NCBI GenBank assembly: GCA_023460715.1
Contig: JAEWPH010000014.1
Span: 1 to 64,000, forward strand
Length of the DNA stretch: 64,000 nt
Direction: 5' to 3'
Source: Pseudomonadota bacterium
GTDB lineage: Bacteria > Pseudomonadota > Gammaproteobacteria > Burkholderiales > Burkholderiaceae_C
Below, piece by piece: positions 1 through 8,753 of the stretch. The position numbers were made by a program, and so were the translations under genes. The stretch's first letter is position 1, and each line of letters starts with the position of its first letter. The notes below the pieces were generated by a model. The model was not told the DNA's origin and ran no database searches. It saw only the letters and a list, made by a program, of their open reading frames with translations.

Positions 1-58
1 CCCCACGTCCGGCAGGAACGCGGGGCGAGGCCGTGGGCACGCCAGCCGGCCGGGGCCG

Positions 59-1024
59 TTACTGCGTGTCCTGCACGCGCTTGACCATGTCCTTCAGGCG
101 CGCGTCGGTGATGAACTTGTCGTACACGGGCTTCATGGCGGCCTGGAACGGCGCCTTGTCGACCTCGATGATCTCGGCGCCGCCGGCCTTCACCGTGGCC
201 AGGGCCTTGGCTTCGCGCTCGGCCCACTGCTTGCGCATGTAGGGCACCGACTCCTTGGCGGCCTGGCGGACCCAGCCCTGCTCCTCGGGCGAGAGGCGGT
301 CCCACGCGCGCTTGGAGAACAGCAGCATCTCGGGCGCCATCGAATGTTCGGTCTTCGAGAAGTACTTGGCCACCTCGAAGGCGCGGGCGCTTTCGTACGT
401 GGGGTAGTTGTTCTCTGCCGCGTCGATCAGGCCGGTCTTCAGGCCCGTGTACACCTCGCCCATGGGCATGGGCGTGGCGTTGGCGCCCATGGCTTCCAGC
501 ATGCTCACCCACAGGTCGGACTGCTGCACGCGCACCTTCAGGCCCTTCATGTCGGCCAGGCTCTTCACCGGCTTCTTGGCGGTGAACATCGAACGCGCGC
601 CGCTGTCGTAGAAGGCCAGGCCCACGAACCCCTGCTTCTCGCAGGCCTTCAGGATCTCCTGCCCCACCGGGCCGTCGAGCGACTTGTGCATGTGCTCGAC
701 CGACTTGAACAGGAACGGCATGGTGGGCACCAGCGTCTCGGGGCAGATGTTGTTCATCGCGCCCACGTTGATGCGCACCATCTGCAGCGCGCCGATCTTG
801 GTCTGCTCGATGGTTTCCTTCTCGCCGCCCAGCGCGCCGTTGGGGTACACGCGCACGGTGTGCTTGCCGCCGGACAGCTGCTTGAGCCGCTCGCCCATGA
901 ACTTCACCGCGGTGACGGTGGGGTAGTCGTCGGGATGGATGTCCGCGGAGCGGAACTCGGTGGCGTGCGCCCCGAGCGCGGCGATGCTGGCCACAACGGC
1001 GGCCACGAGGGTCTTGAGTTGCAT
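59..1024 (-). CDS. TRAP transporter substrate-binding protein, DctP family
   Basis: Periplasmic solute receptor of a tripartite ATP-independent (TRAP) transporter, 321 residues, the usual DctP length. The start is the ATG at 1024, preceded by an AGAGG ribosome site; the longer reading upstream is not secretory. Residues 1-20 form a Sec signal peptide ending in AHA, followed by [14 protein letters not shown] and the family core with [11 protein letters not shown] near residue 62. It is the third gene of a leftward unit after uronate dehydrogenase and lactonase, so a hexuronate or aldarate is the likely ligand (inference). The membrane subunits DctQ and DctM are not in the window and may lie beyond the left edge. 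Confidence 0.9.
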   Translation of the reverse strand: MQLKTLVAAVVASIAALGAHATEFRSADIHPDDYPTVTAVKFMGERLKQLSGGKHTVRVYPNGALGGEKETIEQTKIGALQMVRINVGAMNNICPETLVPTMPFLFKSVEHMHKSLDGPVGQEILKACEKQGFVGLAFYDSGARSMFTAKKPVKSLADMKGLKVRVQQSDLWVSMLEAMGANATPMPMGEVYTGLKTGLIDAAENNYPTYESARAFEVAKYFSKTEHSMAPEMLLFSKRAWDRLSPEEQGWVRQAAKESVPYMRKQWAEREAKALATVKAGGAEIIEVDKAPFQAAMKPVYDKFITDARLKDMVKRVQDTQ

Positions 1025-1110
1025 GTGTCTACCTCTTTCTCTTCTCTGTTGGAATGGTGGATGGCGGCGGGGCAAGTGGACTCGTGATGCTGCGCCCCGC
1101 CGCAGACACG

Positions 1111-2061
1111 CTAGGCGTGCTGCTTGAACTCCGGCTCTGCCAAGCCCTGGGTGCCCGGGCGCAGCGCGAACACGCCGCCGGCCAGGGGTTGGTCGGCCAG
1201 ATCCACGCCGGCAGGCCGGATGGACGTGACATAGAGGGTGTCGAGCCGCGGCCCGCCGAAGGCGCACATCGCCGGCTTCTTCACCGGCACTTCCAGCGAG
1301 CGGTCCAGCCGGCCGTCGGGCGTGAAACGGTGCACCAGGCCGGCATCGTTGCCGCAGATCCAGTAGCCGCCGTCCACGTCGATGGCCGCGCCATCCGGGC
1401 GGCCCGGCAGCGGCTTCATGTCGGCGAACACCCGGCGGCTGTGGGGCGTGCCCGTGTCGGTGTCGTAGTCGAACGCCCAGATGGTCTGCACCTGCGGATG
1501 CGAGTCCGACAGGTACATCGTGCGGCCGTCGGGGCTGAACGCGATGCCGTTGGGCACGATCAGCTCGCCCAGCAGCAGATCCACCGGCACGGCGCCGGCC
1601 GCCGCTTCGGCAGCACCGTAGCGGTAGACCTTGCCCACGCGGGCGGCAGCGCCCATGTCCAGCAGCATGGTGCCGGCGACGAAGCGGCCCTGCCGGTCGC
1701 AGCGCCCGTCGTTGAAGCGCATGCCGGCAGCGGCGTGCGCCACCGCCGCCAGCGGGCGCGCGGAGAGGGCGTCCACCGGCCCTGCCCCGTCAGCCGCGGG
1801 CAGCGACAGCAGGAACAGGCCGCTCTCCAGGCCCGCAATCCATTGCCCGGGCGCACCTTCGCAGGCGGCCATGCAGGCCAGCATCTCCGGCGCCCGCCAC
1901 TGGCGGTGCTGCCCGGCGGCATCGGCTTCGCCCGCGGACCAGCGGTGCAGCAGGCCCTGGGGAATGTCGGCCCAGTACAGGGCTTGTTCGGCGGCTCGCC
2001 AGACCGGGCTTTCGCCGGTGGCGCAGCGGGCGTCCACAACCAATTCGGCAAGGCTGCCCAT
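1111..2061 (-). CDS. SMP-30/gluconolactonase-like sugar lactonase
   Basis: Six-bladed beta-propeller lactonase of the SMP-30/regucalcin/LRE family, 316 residues. Family signatures are GESPVW near residue 16 (metal-binding Glu), [13 protein letters not shown] near 100, NGIAFSPDG near 150 and [11 protein letters not shown] near 200. These enzymes use a divalent metal to hydrolyse sugar-acid lactones. Its position five bases after uronate dehydrogenase, whose product is an aldaro-lactone, makes galactaro- or glucaro-lactone the expected substrate (inference). The ATG at 2061 has a GAGGG site lying inside the end of the upstream gene, which suggests coupled translation. Confidence 0.88.
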   Translation of the reverse strand: MGSLAELVVDARCATGESPVWRAAEQALYWADIPQGLLHRWSAGEADAAGQHRQWRAPEMLACMAACEGAPGQWIAGLESGLFLLSLPAADGAGPVDALSARPLAAVAHAAAGMRFNDGRCDRQGRFVAGTMLLDMGAAARVGKVYRYGAAEAAAGAVPVDLLLGELIVPNGIAFSPDGRTMYLSDSHPQVQTIWAFDYDTDTGTPHSRRVFADMKPLPGRPDGAAIDVDGGYWICGNDAGLVHRFTPDGRLDRSLEVPVKKPAMCAFGGPRLDTLYVTSIRPAGVDLADQPLAGGVFALRPGTQGLAEPEFKQHA

Positions 2062-2066
2062 GGTGC

Positions 2067-2879
2067 TCAGCCCTCGAAAGGTCCTTGGGCGGTGAACGCG
2101 CCGCCCTGGTACACGGCGGCCGGATCGGTCGCCGCGGGCGCCGGCTGGGCCTCGACCTTGGCGCGGAACGGCTCCGAGCTGTCCTTGGGCGCGTAGCCGA
2201 GATGGGCCGCGGCATGGTTGTCCCACCACAGGTCGCGGTTGGCCGAAGCACCGTAGACCACCGTGTGGCCGACATCGGGCGTGAACAAGGCCTTCTCGAC
2301 CAGCTGCGTCAGGTCGTCGTAGCTGAGCCAGGTGCTCATCATGCGGCGGTCCTTCGGCTCGGGGAACGATGAGCCGATGCGCAGGCTGACGGTCTCGATG
2401 CCGTAGCGGTCGAAGTAGAAGCTCGCCATGTCCTCGCCGAACGACTTGGACAGGCCGTAGTACCCGTCGGGCCGGCGGCGCGCGTTGGCGTCGATGCGCT
2501 CGTCCTGCTTGTAGAAGCCGATGACGTGGTTGGAGCTGGCGAACACCACCCGCTTGACGCCATGGCGGCGGGCGCCCTCATAGATGTGGAAGATGCCTTT
2601 GATGTTGGCTTCCAGGATCTGCTCGAACGGCCGTTCGACCGACACGCCGCCCAGGTGCACGATGGCGTCGCAACCCTGCACCAGGGCGTCGACGGCGGCC
2701 TTGTCGGCCAGATCGCAGGGCACCACTTCCTCGCCCGCGCCGGAGGCAGGCGCCATGGAGGCGACATCGGAGAGGCGCAACACGTCGGCCAGGGGGCGCA
2801 GCCGCTCCCGCAGGACGACGCCGAGCCCGCCGGCGGCGCCGGTCAGCAGAAGGCAATGGAGACGGTTTTCTGGGCGCAT
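2067..2879 (-). CDS. udh: Uronate dehydrogenase (NAD-dependent)
   Basis: Short-chain-type oxidoreductase of 270 residues, closely resembling bacterial uronate dehydrogenases (EC 1.1.1.203), which oxidise D-galacturonate or D-glucuronate to the aldarolactone with NAD. Visible features are the Rossmann motif TGAAGGLG (residues 13-20), the catalytic YGLSK (Tyr141, Lys145), FASSNHVIGFYK near 113 and RIGSSFPEPKDRRM. It is first in the leftward unit with lactonase and TRAP receptor. The ATG at 2879 has no clear ribosome site; a GTG at 2897 is an alternative. A putative operator lies about 30 bases upstream. Confidence 0.88.
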   Translation of the reverse strand: MRPENRLHCLLLTGAAGGLGVVLRERLRPLADVLRLSDVASMAPASGAGEEVVPCDLADKAAVDALVQGCDAIVHLGGVSVERPFEQILEANIKGIFHIYEGARRHGVKRVVFASSNHVIGFYKQDERIDANARRRPDGYYGLSKSFGEDMASFYFDRYGIETVSLRIGSSFPEPKDRRMMSTWLSYDDLTQLVEKALFTPDVGHTVVYGASANRDLWWDNHAAAHLGYAPKDSSEPFRAKVEAQPAPAATDPAAVYQGGAFTAQGPFEG

Positions 2880-2906
2880 GGAGGATTCGCTAGGCACAAT
2901 TGTTAT

Positions 2907-2923
2907 AAGTTGTCGTACAACAC
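2907..2923. promoter_or_regulatory. Putative GntR/FadR-type operator 1
   Basis: An inverted repeat, GTTGT-CGT-ACAAC (2909-2921), sits between the divergent uronate dehydrogenase unit and the GntR regulator. Its form TTGTnnnACAA resembles operators of FadR-subfamily repressors. The site would let the regulator control both directions. A related site occurs at 3991-4011. Confidence 0.5.
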
Positions 2924-2945
2924 GCAGGGGATTATCATCAGACTC

Positions 2946-3740
2946 ATGAGCACGCTGCCAAAGGGATTACCCGCATACCCCCACGGGGCCGAAATGACGG
3001 TCGGCACGGCCGTGCCGGTCGCCCCGCCCGTACGTCGCGTGCGAGGCTTGGCCAACGTGCTGGTGGAAAACGTCAGCGCGCAGATCCGCGACCGCCTGCT
3101 GACTCCGGGGGACAAGTTGCCCACCGAGTCGGAACTGATGCGCGCACACGACGTCAGCCGCACGGTCGTCCGCGAGGCCCTGTCCAAGATGCAGGCCGCC
3201 GGCCTGGTGGAAACGCGCCACGGCATCGGCACCTTCGTGCTGCCGCCACGCACTTCGGGCGTGTTCCGGCTGGACCCGTCCGAGCTGGCCGCCTCAGTGG
3301 ACGTTCTGGCGGTGCTGGAACTGCGCATCAGCCTGGAAACCGAATCCGCCGGCCTCGCCGCCCAGCGCCGCACGGACGAGCAGTTGCATGCCATGCGCGA
3401 AGCCCTGGATGCCTTCGCCCGCAACGTGGCGGAGCACGGCGACACCGTGGCGCATGACTTCCGCTTCCATCTGCACATCGCCAAGGCGACGGGCAATCCG
3501 TATTTCGCGGACATCATGAACCACCTGGGCACCACGCTCATTCCGCGCACCCGCATCGCGGCCCTCAGCAAGACCGACCCCGGCAATGCCTACCTGCACC
3601 GGGTGAACCGCGAACACGAAGAGATCTACATGGCCATCGCCCGCCAGGACCCCGAGTCGGCGCGGGCTGCAATGCGCATCCACCTCACCAACAGCCGCGA
3701 GCGCCTGCGAGCCGCGCAAGAGGCAGCCAAGGTCAGTTGA
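2946..3740 (+). CDS. FadR-subfamily GntR transcriptional regulator
   Basis: Regulator of 264 residues with an N-terminal winged helix (about residues 33-100; PGDKLPTESELMRAHDVSR then REAL and GIGTFV are the family signature) and a C-terminal all-helical FCD ligand domain (about 120-250) with conserved His residues (DFRFHLHIAKATGN, then HRVNREHEEI) that usually hold a metal or ligand. It is divergent from the uronate genes and upstream of the Bug receptor and KdgD, so it probably represses the locus until a uronate or aldarate inducer binds (inference). Start chosen at the ATG at 2946; an ATG at 2994 is also possible. Confidence 0.9.
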   Translation: MSTLPKGLPAYPHGAEMTVGTAVPVAPPVRRVRGLANVLVENVSAQIRDRLLTPGDKLPTESELMRAHDVSRTVVREALSKMQAAGLVETRHGIGTFVLPPRTSGVFRLDPSELAASVDVLAVLELRISLETESAGLAAQRRTDEQLHAMREALDAFARNVAEHGDTVAHDFRFHLHIAKATGNPYFADIMNHLGTTLIPRTRIAALSKTDPGNAYLHRVNREHEEIYMAIARQDPESARAAMRIHLTNSRERLRAAQEAAKVS

Positions 3741-3990
3741 TCCACGCGCCTCGGCGCGCACCATTAGCAGCATACCCCGCTCGGGCGCCGGCGTGCGGGC
3801 CTTGGCAGACGCGAATATGCCGCGCGGTGGGTAGGCGTGCGGCCCGCTGGTCAGTGAAATCGGCCAGTCGTCGAGGTTCGAAAGGCCGGGTGACCATGCC
3901 CCTATGCCACTCGTCGCCGCTACCGACGCCTTAAACCGCAGTCATCACACCACAACCCCGGGCCAACCCTATTGCATCTCCAGGATTTTC

Positions 3991-4011
3991 AGTTGTATGA
4001 TGACTTACAAC
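3991..4011. promoter_or_regulatory. Putative GntR/FadR-type operator 2
   Basis: GTTGTA and TACAAC arms separated by eight bases (3992-4011) lie 23 bases before the Bug receptor start. AGTTGT followed three bases later by an A aligns with operator 1. The arms match operator 1 but the spacer is longer, so co-regulation by the same protein is an inference. The 250 bases upstream (3741-3990) contain only a small CGCGCC/GGCGCG hairpin at 3745-3758 and no recognisable gene. Confidence 0.4.
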
Positions 4012-4034
4012 ATAACCTCCCAAGGAGACATTGG

Positions 4035-5000
4035 ATGACCACCACCCGCCGCCTCGCACTGCTCGCCGGTGCCGCCCTGTTGTGCTGCAACGCCATGGCC
4101 CAGACCGCCTGGCCTGCCAAGCCCATCAAGCTGATCGTGCCCTACCCACCGGGCGGCAGCTCGGACATCATCGCCCGCTCGATCAGCCAGCCGCTGTCCG
4201 AGGCGCTGAAGCAGCCCGTCATCGTGGAGAACAAGCCCGGTGCCAACGGCAACCTGGGCGCGGACTTCGTCGCCAAGGCCTCGCCGGACGGCTACACCCT
4301 GCTGTTGTGCGACGTGGGTGCGCTGGCCATCAGCCCGTCCGTCTACACCAAGCTGCAGTTCGACCCCTCCAAGGACCTGCGCGGCGTGACCATGCTGGCC
4401 TATTCTCCCCACCTGCTGGTAGTGCACCCCTCGGTCAAGGCCAACAACCTGAAGGAACTGATCGCCCTGTCCAAGACGTCCGATCTGAACTTCGCCGTGA
4501 CGGCCACCGGCAGCGCCCCTCACTTGGCAGGCGTGGCGCTGGAGCGTGCCAGCGGCGCCAAATGGCAGTACGTGCCCTACAAGGGTGGCGTGACCGCCAT
4601 CCAGGACACGGTCGCCGGCCAGACGCAGATCCTCATGAATGGCATGCTGGCCACCTGGCCCCATGTGCAGAGCGGCAAGCTGAAGGTGCTGGGCGTCTCC
4701 AAGCCCACGCGCATGCCGCTGATCGGTGACGTGCCCACGATTGCCGAGCAAGGCATCACCGGCTTCGACTCCGGCACCTGGCAAGGCATCCTGGCGCCCA
4801 AGGGCACCCCGGATGCGATCGTCCAGCAGGTCAACAGGGCGCTGATCTCCGTGATCCGCTCGGCCGACATCCGCTCGCGCCTGGCCGGCCAGGGCGCAGA
4901 AGTGGTCACCATGACGCCGCAGGAGCAGGATCAGTTCTTCGCCAAGGAACGCGCACGCTGGGCCCAGGTGGTCAACGCCGCCCAGATCCGCCTGGACTGA
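4035..5000 (+). CDS. Bug/TctC-family tripartite tricarboxylate transporter receptor
   Basis: Periplasmic solute-binding protein of 321 residues. The signal peptide runs to AMA-QTAWPAKPIKLIVPYPPGG; PPGGSSDI, NKPGANGNLG and DGYTLL are Bug-family signatures. The ATG at 4035 has an AAGGAG site seven bases upstream, so the upstream in-frame extension is excluded. It precedes kdgD by 66 bases and follows a putative operator, so it probably delivers an aldarate or uronate. Bug receptors commonly occur without their own membrane subunits, as here. Confidence 0.9.
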   Translation: MTTTRRLALLAGAALLCCNAMAQTAWPAKPIKLIVPYPPGGSSDIIARSISQPLSEALKQPVIVENKPGANGNLGADFVAKASPDGYTLLLCDVGALAISPSVYTKLQFDPSKDLRGVTMLAYSPHLLVVHPSVKANNLKELIALSKTSDLNFAVTATGSAPHLAGVALERASGAKWQYVPYKGGVTAIQDTVAGQTQILMNGMLATWPHVQSGKLKVLGVSKPTRMPLIGDVPTIAEQGITGFDSGTWQGILAPKGTPDAIVQQVNRALISVIRSADIRSRLAGQGAEVVTMTPQEQDQFFAKERARWAQVVNAAQIRLD

Positions 5001-5066
5001 TTTCCCGCTCTTCCATAACAACAAAGCCCCCTTTCGTTTTTCCCTCCTCTCTCTACGGACCGCGCT

Positions 5067-5978
5067 ATGCAACCTCAAGAACTCAAGACCATCATGGGCT
5101 CCGGCCTGCTGTCCTTCCCCGTCACCGACTTCGACGCGCAAGGCAACTTCAACGCCAAGTCGTATGCCGCCCGCCTGGAATGGCTGGCGCCCTACGGCGC
5201 CAGCGCGCTGTTCGCGGCCGGCGGCACGGGCGAGTACTTCTCCCTGTATGGCGATGAGTACAGCCAGGTCATCAAGACGGCCGTAGACACCTGCCGCGGC
5301 AAGGTGCCGATCATTGCCGGCGCCGGCGGCCCCACGCGCACCGCCATCGCCCATGCCCAGGAAGCCGAGCGCCTGGGCGCCCAAGGCATCCTGCTGCTGC
5401 CGCACTACCTGACCGAAGCCGGCCAGGAAGGCCTGATCGAACACGTGGCACAGGTGTGCAACAGCGTGAAGTTCGGCGTCATCGTCTACAACCGCGACCG
5501 CACCAAGCTCACGCCCGAGTCGCTGGCCATCCTGGCCGAGCGCTGCCCCAACCTGATCGGCTTCAAGGACGGCGTGGGCAACATCGAGACGATGTCCTCC
5601 ATCTTCATGAAGATGGGCGACCGCTTCTCCTACCTGGGCGGCCTGCCCACGGCAGAGGTCTACGCCGCTGCATACAAGGCGCTGGGCACCCCCGTGTACT
5701 CCTCGGCCGTGTTCAACTTCATCCCCAAGACGGCGATGGACTTCTACAAGGCCGTGGCCACGGACGACATGGCGACGCAGCACAAGCTGCTGAAGGAATT
5801 CTTCATGCCCTACCTGAAGATCCGCAACCGCGTCGAAGGCTACGGCGTCAGCATCATCAAGGCCGGCGCCAAGATCGTCGGCCACGATGCCGGCCCCGTG
5901 CGCGCCCCCCTGTCCGACCTGAAGCCTTCCGAAGTGGAAGAGCTGAAGGCGCTGATCGACAAGCTCGGCCCCCAGTAA
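5067..5978 (+). CDS. kdgD: 5-dehydro-4-deoxyglucarate dehydratase
   Basis: Class I aldolase-fold (DapA family) enzyme of 303 residues that dehydrates and decarboxylates 5-keto-4-deoxy-D-glucarate to alpha-ketoglutarate semialdehyde and CO2. The Schiff-base lysine is Lys167 in GFKDGVGN, with the catalytic Tyr141 in VIVYNRD and the GGTGE loop at 52-56. The N-terminal [13 protein letters not shown] and the overall sequence favour KdgD over dihydrodipicolinate synthase. It completes the route opened by udh and the lactonase. The aldarate dehydratase and the semialdehyde dehydrogenase are not in the window. Confidence 0.92.
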   Translation: MQPQELKTIMGSGLLSFPVTDFDAQGNFNAKSYAARLEWLAPYGASALFAAGGTGEYFSLYGDEYSQVIKTAVDTCRGKVPIIAGAGGPTRTAIAHAQEAERLGAQGILLLPHYLTEAGQEGLIEHVAQVCNSVKFGVIVYNRDRTKLTPESLAILAERCPNLIGFKDGVGNIETMSSIFMKMGDRFSYLGGLPTAEVYAAAYKALGTPVYSSAVFNFIPKTAMDFYKAVATDDMATQHKLLKEFFMPYLKIRNRVEGYGVSIIKAGAKIVGHDAGPVRAPLSDLKPSEVEELKALIDKLGPQ

Positions 5979-6006
5979 ACCGCCACAAAGGCCGCACGCT
6001 GAACGG

Positions 6007-6032
6007 ACAAAGGTCGCCCCGGCGGCCTTTGT
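6007..6032 (+). terminator. Possible terminator after kdgD
   Basis: ACAAAGGTCGCC and GGCGGCCTTTGT pair with one G-U around a two-base loop, 28 bases after the kdgD stop. There is no good T-run, so it may be a weak terminator. A second copy of the left arm (ACAAAGGCCGC, 5985-5995) could pair alternatively. Confidence 0.45.
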
Positions 6033-6160
6033 CGTTCACGGCGTGCGGCCGGCAGTCATCGCCAGCCGCCTCGGACGTGCACGGGCGGCTGGCGTGGTTC
6101 GTCCGGGCACGCGTTCTTTCTTCATCCACCAATTCACAGACAACAGAGGAGACAAAGATA

Positions 6161-6625
6161 ATGATGATCCAGCGAAAGGTTTGCGCGGCGGCTGCCGCTG
6201 TGGCACTGCTCGTCCTGAGCGGCTGCGCCACGTCCACGGCCGGTTCCGGCGCCTCGGCGGAACAGGCCGTGGCCATCGCTTCGGAACGCCTGCGCATCGC
6301 CATGATCGACCCCACCCCGGCGGCGCTGGGCCAGCTGGTGGCCGATGACCTCAGCTATGGACATTCGGGCGGCCGTGTCGACACCAAAAGCAGCTTCATC
6401 GGTGATCTGGTCGCCGGCAAGTCCGACTTCGTGACCATCGTCATCACGGACCAGACCGTCAAGGTGGTGGGTGATACCGCCATCGTGCGCCACACGCTGA
6501 CCGCCGACACCAACGACTCGGGCAAGCCGGGCAAGGTGCAGATCAAGATCCTGGGCGTCTGGCAGAAGCAAGGTGCCGACTGGAAGCTGCTGGCCCGCCA
6601 GGCGGTGCGCCCGCCCGCTGCCTGA
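6161..6625 (+). CDS. Secreted lipoprotein with NTF2/SnoaL-like domain
   Basis: Protein of 154 residues with a lipobox (LVLSGC, Cys near residue 22) and an NTF2-like alpha+beta domain (about 35-150, DUF4440/SnoaL-like). The C-terminal pattern, LGVWQKQGADWKLLARQAV, is typical of this fold. No catalytic role can be assigned. AGAGGAG at 6145-6151 fixes the ATG at 6161. It is a stand-alone unit with a strong terminator behind it. Confidence 0.8.
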   Translation: MMIQRKVCAAAAAVALLVLSGCATSTAGSGASAEQAVAIASERLRIAMIDPTPAALGQLVADDLSYGHSGGRVDTKSSFIGDLVAGKSDFVTIVITDQTVKVVGDTAIVRHTLTADTNDSGKPGKVQIKILGVWQKQGADWKLLARQAVRPPAA

Positions 6626-6668
6626 GGGCACGCTTCCCCGGCGGCGTCTCGTCTGCTGCCGCGGATCC

Positions 6669-6690
6669 AGGGCTGCCATCGCGCAGCCCT
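6669..6690 (+). terminator. Rho-independent terminator
   Basis: AGGGCTGC and GCAGCCCT form an 8-bp stem with a six-base loop, followed by a run of Ts (TTTTTCTTCC). It ends the NTF2-like lipoprotein transcript. Confidence 0.85.
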
Positions 6691-6737
6691 TTTTTCTTCC
6701 TTCTCCGCTGTTTTCACTTTCCACCGTACCGCACGCC

Positions 6738-7733
6738 ATGAGCTCACCCTCCCGCCCCCGCCTGCTGCAGATCGCGCGCCTGCCGCTGCCCGCCCTCGAA
6801 GCCGACCTGGCACAGCAATACGACGTCTCGTGCCTGGCGGACCAGGCCGATCCCGCGGCGTTCCTCGCGGAGCATGGCGCCTCGTTCTCGGGTCTCGTCA
6901 CCTCGGCACCGGTCGGCGCACGCAACGACGTGCTGGCCGCTTTGCCCCATCTGCGCGTCATCAGCAGCTTCGGCGTGGGTTTCGACGCGCTGGACATTCC
7001 CTATCTGCAGTCGCGGGGCATCCAGGTGGGCTACACGCCCGACGTGCTCAACGACTGCGTGGCCGACCTGGCCTTCGCCCTGATGCTCGATGTGTCGCGC
7101 GGCGTATCGGCCAGCGACCGCTTCGTGCGCGGCGGCGGCTGGTCGGCGGGGCGCTTCCCGGTCCAGACGCGTGTGTCGGGCAAGCGCCTGGGCATCGTGG
7201 GCCTGGGCCGCATCGGGCAGGCCGTGGCGGAGCGGGCCCAGGGCTTCCGCATGGAGGTGTCCTACTTCAACCGGAGCCCCGTCCCCGGCAGTCCGTACCG
7301 CTACGCCGAATCGGTGGTGGAGCTCGCCCGCTGGGCAGACTACCTGGTGCTGACGGTGGCGGGCGGCGCCGGCACGCGCCATCTGGTCAACCGGGCGGTG
7401 CTGGATGCCCTCGGCCCCCAGGGCTTTCTCGTCAATGTGGCCCGTGGCACGGTGGTGGACGAGACGGCGCTGGTAGACGCGTTGTCCGAACGCCGCATCG
7501 CCGGCGCAGGCCTGGATGTGTTCGAGCACGAGCCTCAGGTGCCGGCCGCGCTGCTCGCACTCGACAACGTGGTGCTGACGCCGCATGTGGCCAGCGCCAC
7601 CCACGAGACCCGCCGCGCCATGGCCGATACGGTGCTGGACAACCTCCGGTGTTTCTATGCCACCGGTACGGTACGCGTTCCGGTGCCGGGCTCCAGGGGC
7701 TCCGCAGCCGCTGCCGGCCAACAGCAGGGCTGA
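6738..7733 (+). CDS. D-isomer-specific 2-hydroxyacid dehydrogenase
   Basis: NAD(P)-dependent dehydrogenase of 331 residues, related to glyoxylate/hydroxypyruvate reductases. The nucleotide-binding motif is GLGRIGQAVAERA (about 155-167), the substrate-binding Arg is in NVARGTVVDE, the acidic partner is in DVFEHEP, and the catalytic His is in LTPHVASAT. The N-terminal half shows the substrate-domain pattern SSFGVGFDALD. It reduces 2-keto acids such as glyoxylate or hydroxypyruvate (family knowledge); the exact substrate is unknown. A strong terminator separates it from the preceding gene. Confidence 0.88.
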   Translation: MSSPSRPRLLQIARLPLPALEADLAQQYDVSCLADQADPAAFLAEHGASFSGLVTSAPVGARNDVLAALPHLRVISSFGVGFDALDIPYLQSRGIQVGYTPDVLNDCVADLAFALMLDVSRGVSASDRFVRGGGWSAGRFPVQTRVSGKRLGIVGLGRIGQAVAERAQGFRMEVSYFNRSPVPGSPYRYAESVVELARWADYLVLTVAGGAGTRHLVNRAVLDALGPQGFLVNVARGTVVDETALVDALSERRIAGAGLDVFEHEPQVPAALLALDNVVLTPHVASATHETRRAMADTVLDNLRCFYATGTVRVPVPGSRGSAAAAGQQQG

Positions 7734-7875
7734 GCGGCACGGCAGCGGTGTCGCAAGGCGATTCCGTGCAAGTGCAAGCATTGGCAATAAGTGGGAGCGC
7801 GCGTCGCATCCCAGCCGCAGGCGCGAAGGCCGGGGCCACAATCGCGTGGATTTGCAATTGCCCTACGGAGAATCC

Positions 7876-8619
7876 ATGCGCATGCGCCCTACCAACGCCG
7901 CCACTCTCAGCCTGCTCGCCGGCACGCTGGCGCTGCTGCAGACGACGCCGGTCCATGCACGGGAATTCGGCGTCGAACTGCAAGCCCAAGGCGGCTACCA
8001 GTCCTATCCGCTCCCGGAAGGCACGAACCATGTCGAACTTGAGCAGCCGTTGTCCGATGGCTGCCGCCTCAACCGGACCTGGGGCTACGACCTCCGCTCG
8101 CGCACGCTCTGGGTGAGCGGGGGCTGCGGCGCGCGTTTCCGCATCTATACCCAGGACCGTCCGGGCCGCTATGGAGGGTTCGGCGAGGCGCCGGACCGGT
8201 ACGGCGAACCCTATCCCTATGGCGCGCCCGCCGTTGTCGCACCGCCCGGCGGCGGCCAACTCCTGCGTGGGCAGAACGGGCTGTGCCTGGACGTGGCCGG
8301 CGGCCTGCGCGCCGGCAACCCCCTCATCGCGTACCGCTGCGCGGGCGGCGACAACCAGCGCTTCACGTGGACACCTTATGGCGAACTGCGCGCCGGACAT
8401 CTGTGCCTGGATGTGGAAGGCGGAAGCCAGCGCGAAGGGGCCCGCGTGATCGCCTGGGAGTGCCGCGACCAACCCAACCAGAAATGGGCGTGGGACCGCG
8501 GCTCGATCCGGAGCCAGTACACCGGCATGTGCCTGGACATCCAGGGCGGGCGCGCACGCTCCGGCCAATCCGTGGTGATGTGGCCCTGCTCGGGGTCCGC
8601 CAACCAGCGCTGGAATTAA
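7876..8619 (+). CDS. Secreted DUF3011 and ricin B-type lectin protein
   Basis: Exported protein of 247 residues with a signal peptide to about residue 28 (VHA-REFG). Residues 30-95 match the DUF3011 pattern (a Cys-containing segment ending WVSGGCGARF). A Tyr/Pro-rich linker (YGEPYPYGAP) follows, then a ricin-type beta-trefoil (about 125-247) with three QxW motifs: NQRFTW, NQKWAW and NQRWN. Such lectins bind polysaccharide, so a cell-surface or plant-wall glycan is a reasonable target, but no catalytic domain is attached. It is monocistronic with a terminator directly behind it. Confidence 0.8.
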   Translation: MRMRPTNAATLSLLAGTLALLQTTPVHAREFGVELQAQGGYQSYPLPEGTNHVELEQPLSDGCRLNRTWGYDLRSRTLWVSGGCGARFRIYTQDRPGRYGGFGEAPDRYGEPYPYGAPAVVAPPGGGQLLRGQNGLCLDVAGGLRAGNPLIAYRCAGGDNQRFTWTPYGELRAGHLCLDVEGGSQREGARVIAWECRDQPNQKWAWDRGSIRSQYTGMCLDIQGGRARSGQSVVMWPCSGSANQRWN

Positions 8620-8624
8620 AAAAA

Positions 8625-8650
8625 CCCCCGGATGCCAGCGCGTCCGGGGG
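8625..8650. terminator. Bidirectional terminator
   Basis: CCCCCGGA and TCCGGGGG form an 8-bp stem. On the minus strand it is followed by seven Ts and can end icd2; on the plus strand it follows the lectin gene stop by five bases and is followed by CTTTCTC. Confidence 0.8.
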
Positions 8651-8753
8651 CTTTCTCATCAGGTGGAGCGTGCTCCGCGCGGCCTGCAAAGGCCGACATG
8701 CTGGCAGACACCATGGGCACCGCAAGGTGCCGCACGGCCAACCAGCCGCCCGC

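Noticed and set aside
3745..3758. CGCGCC/GGCGCG hairpin after the GntR gene
   Set aside because: Six-base stem with no T-run; too weak to call as a terminator.
4005..5885. 626-codon minus-strand frame opposite the Bug receptor and kdgD
   Set aside because: Composition and position identify it as an antisense shadow of two clear genes.
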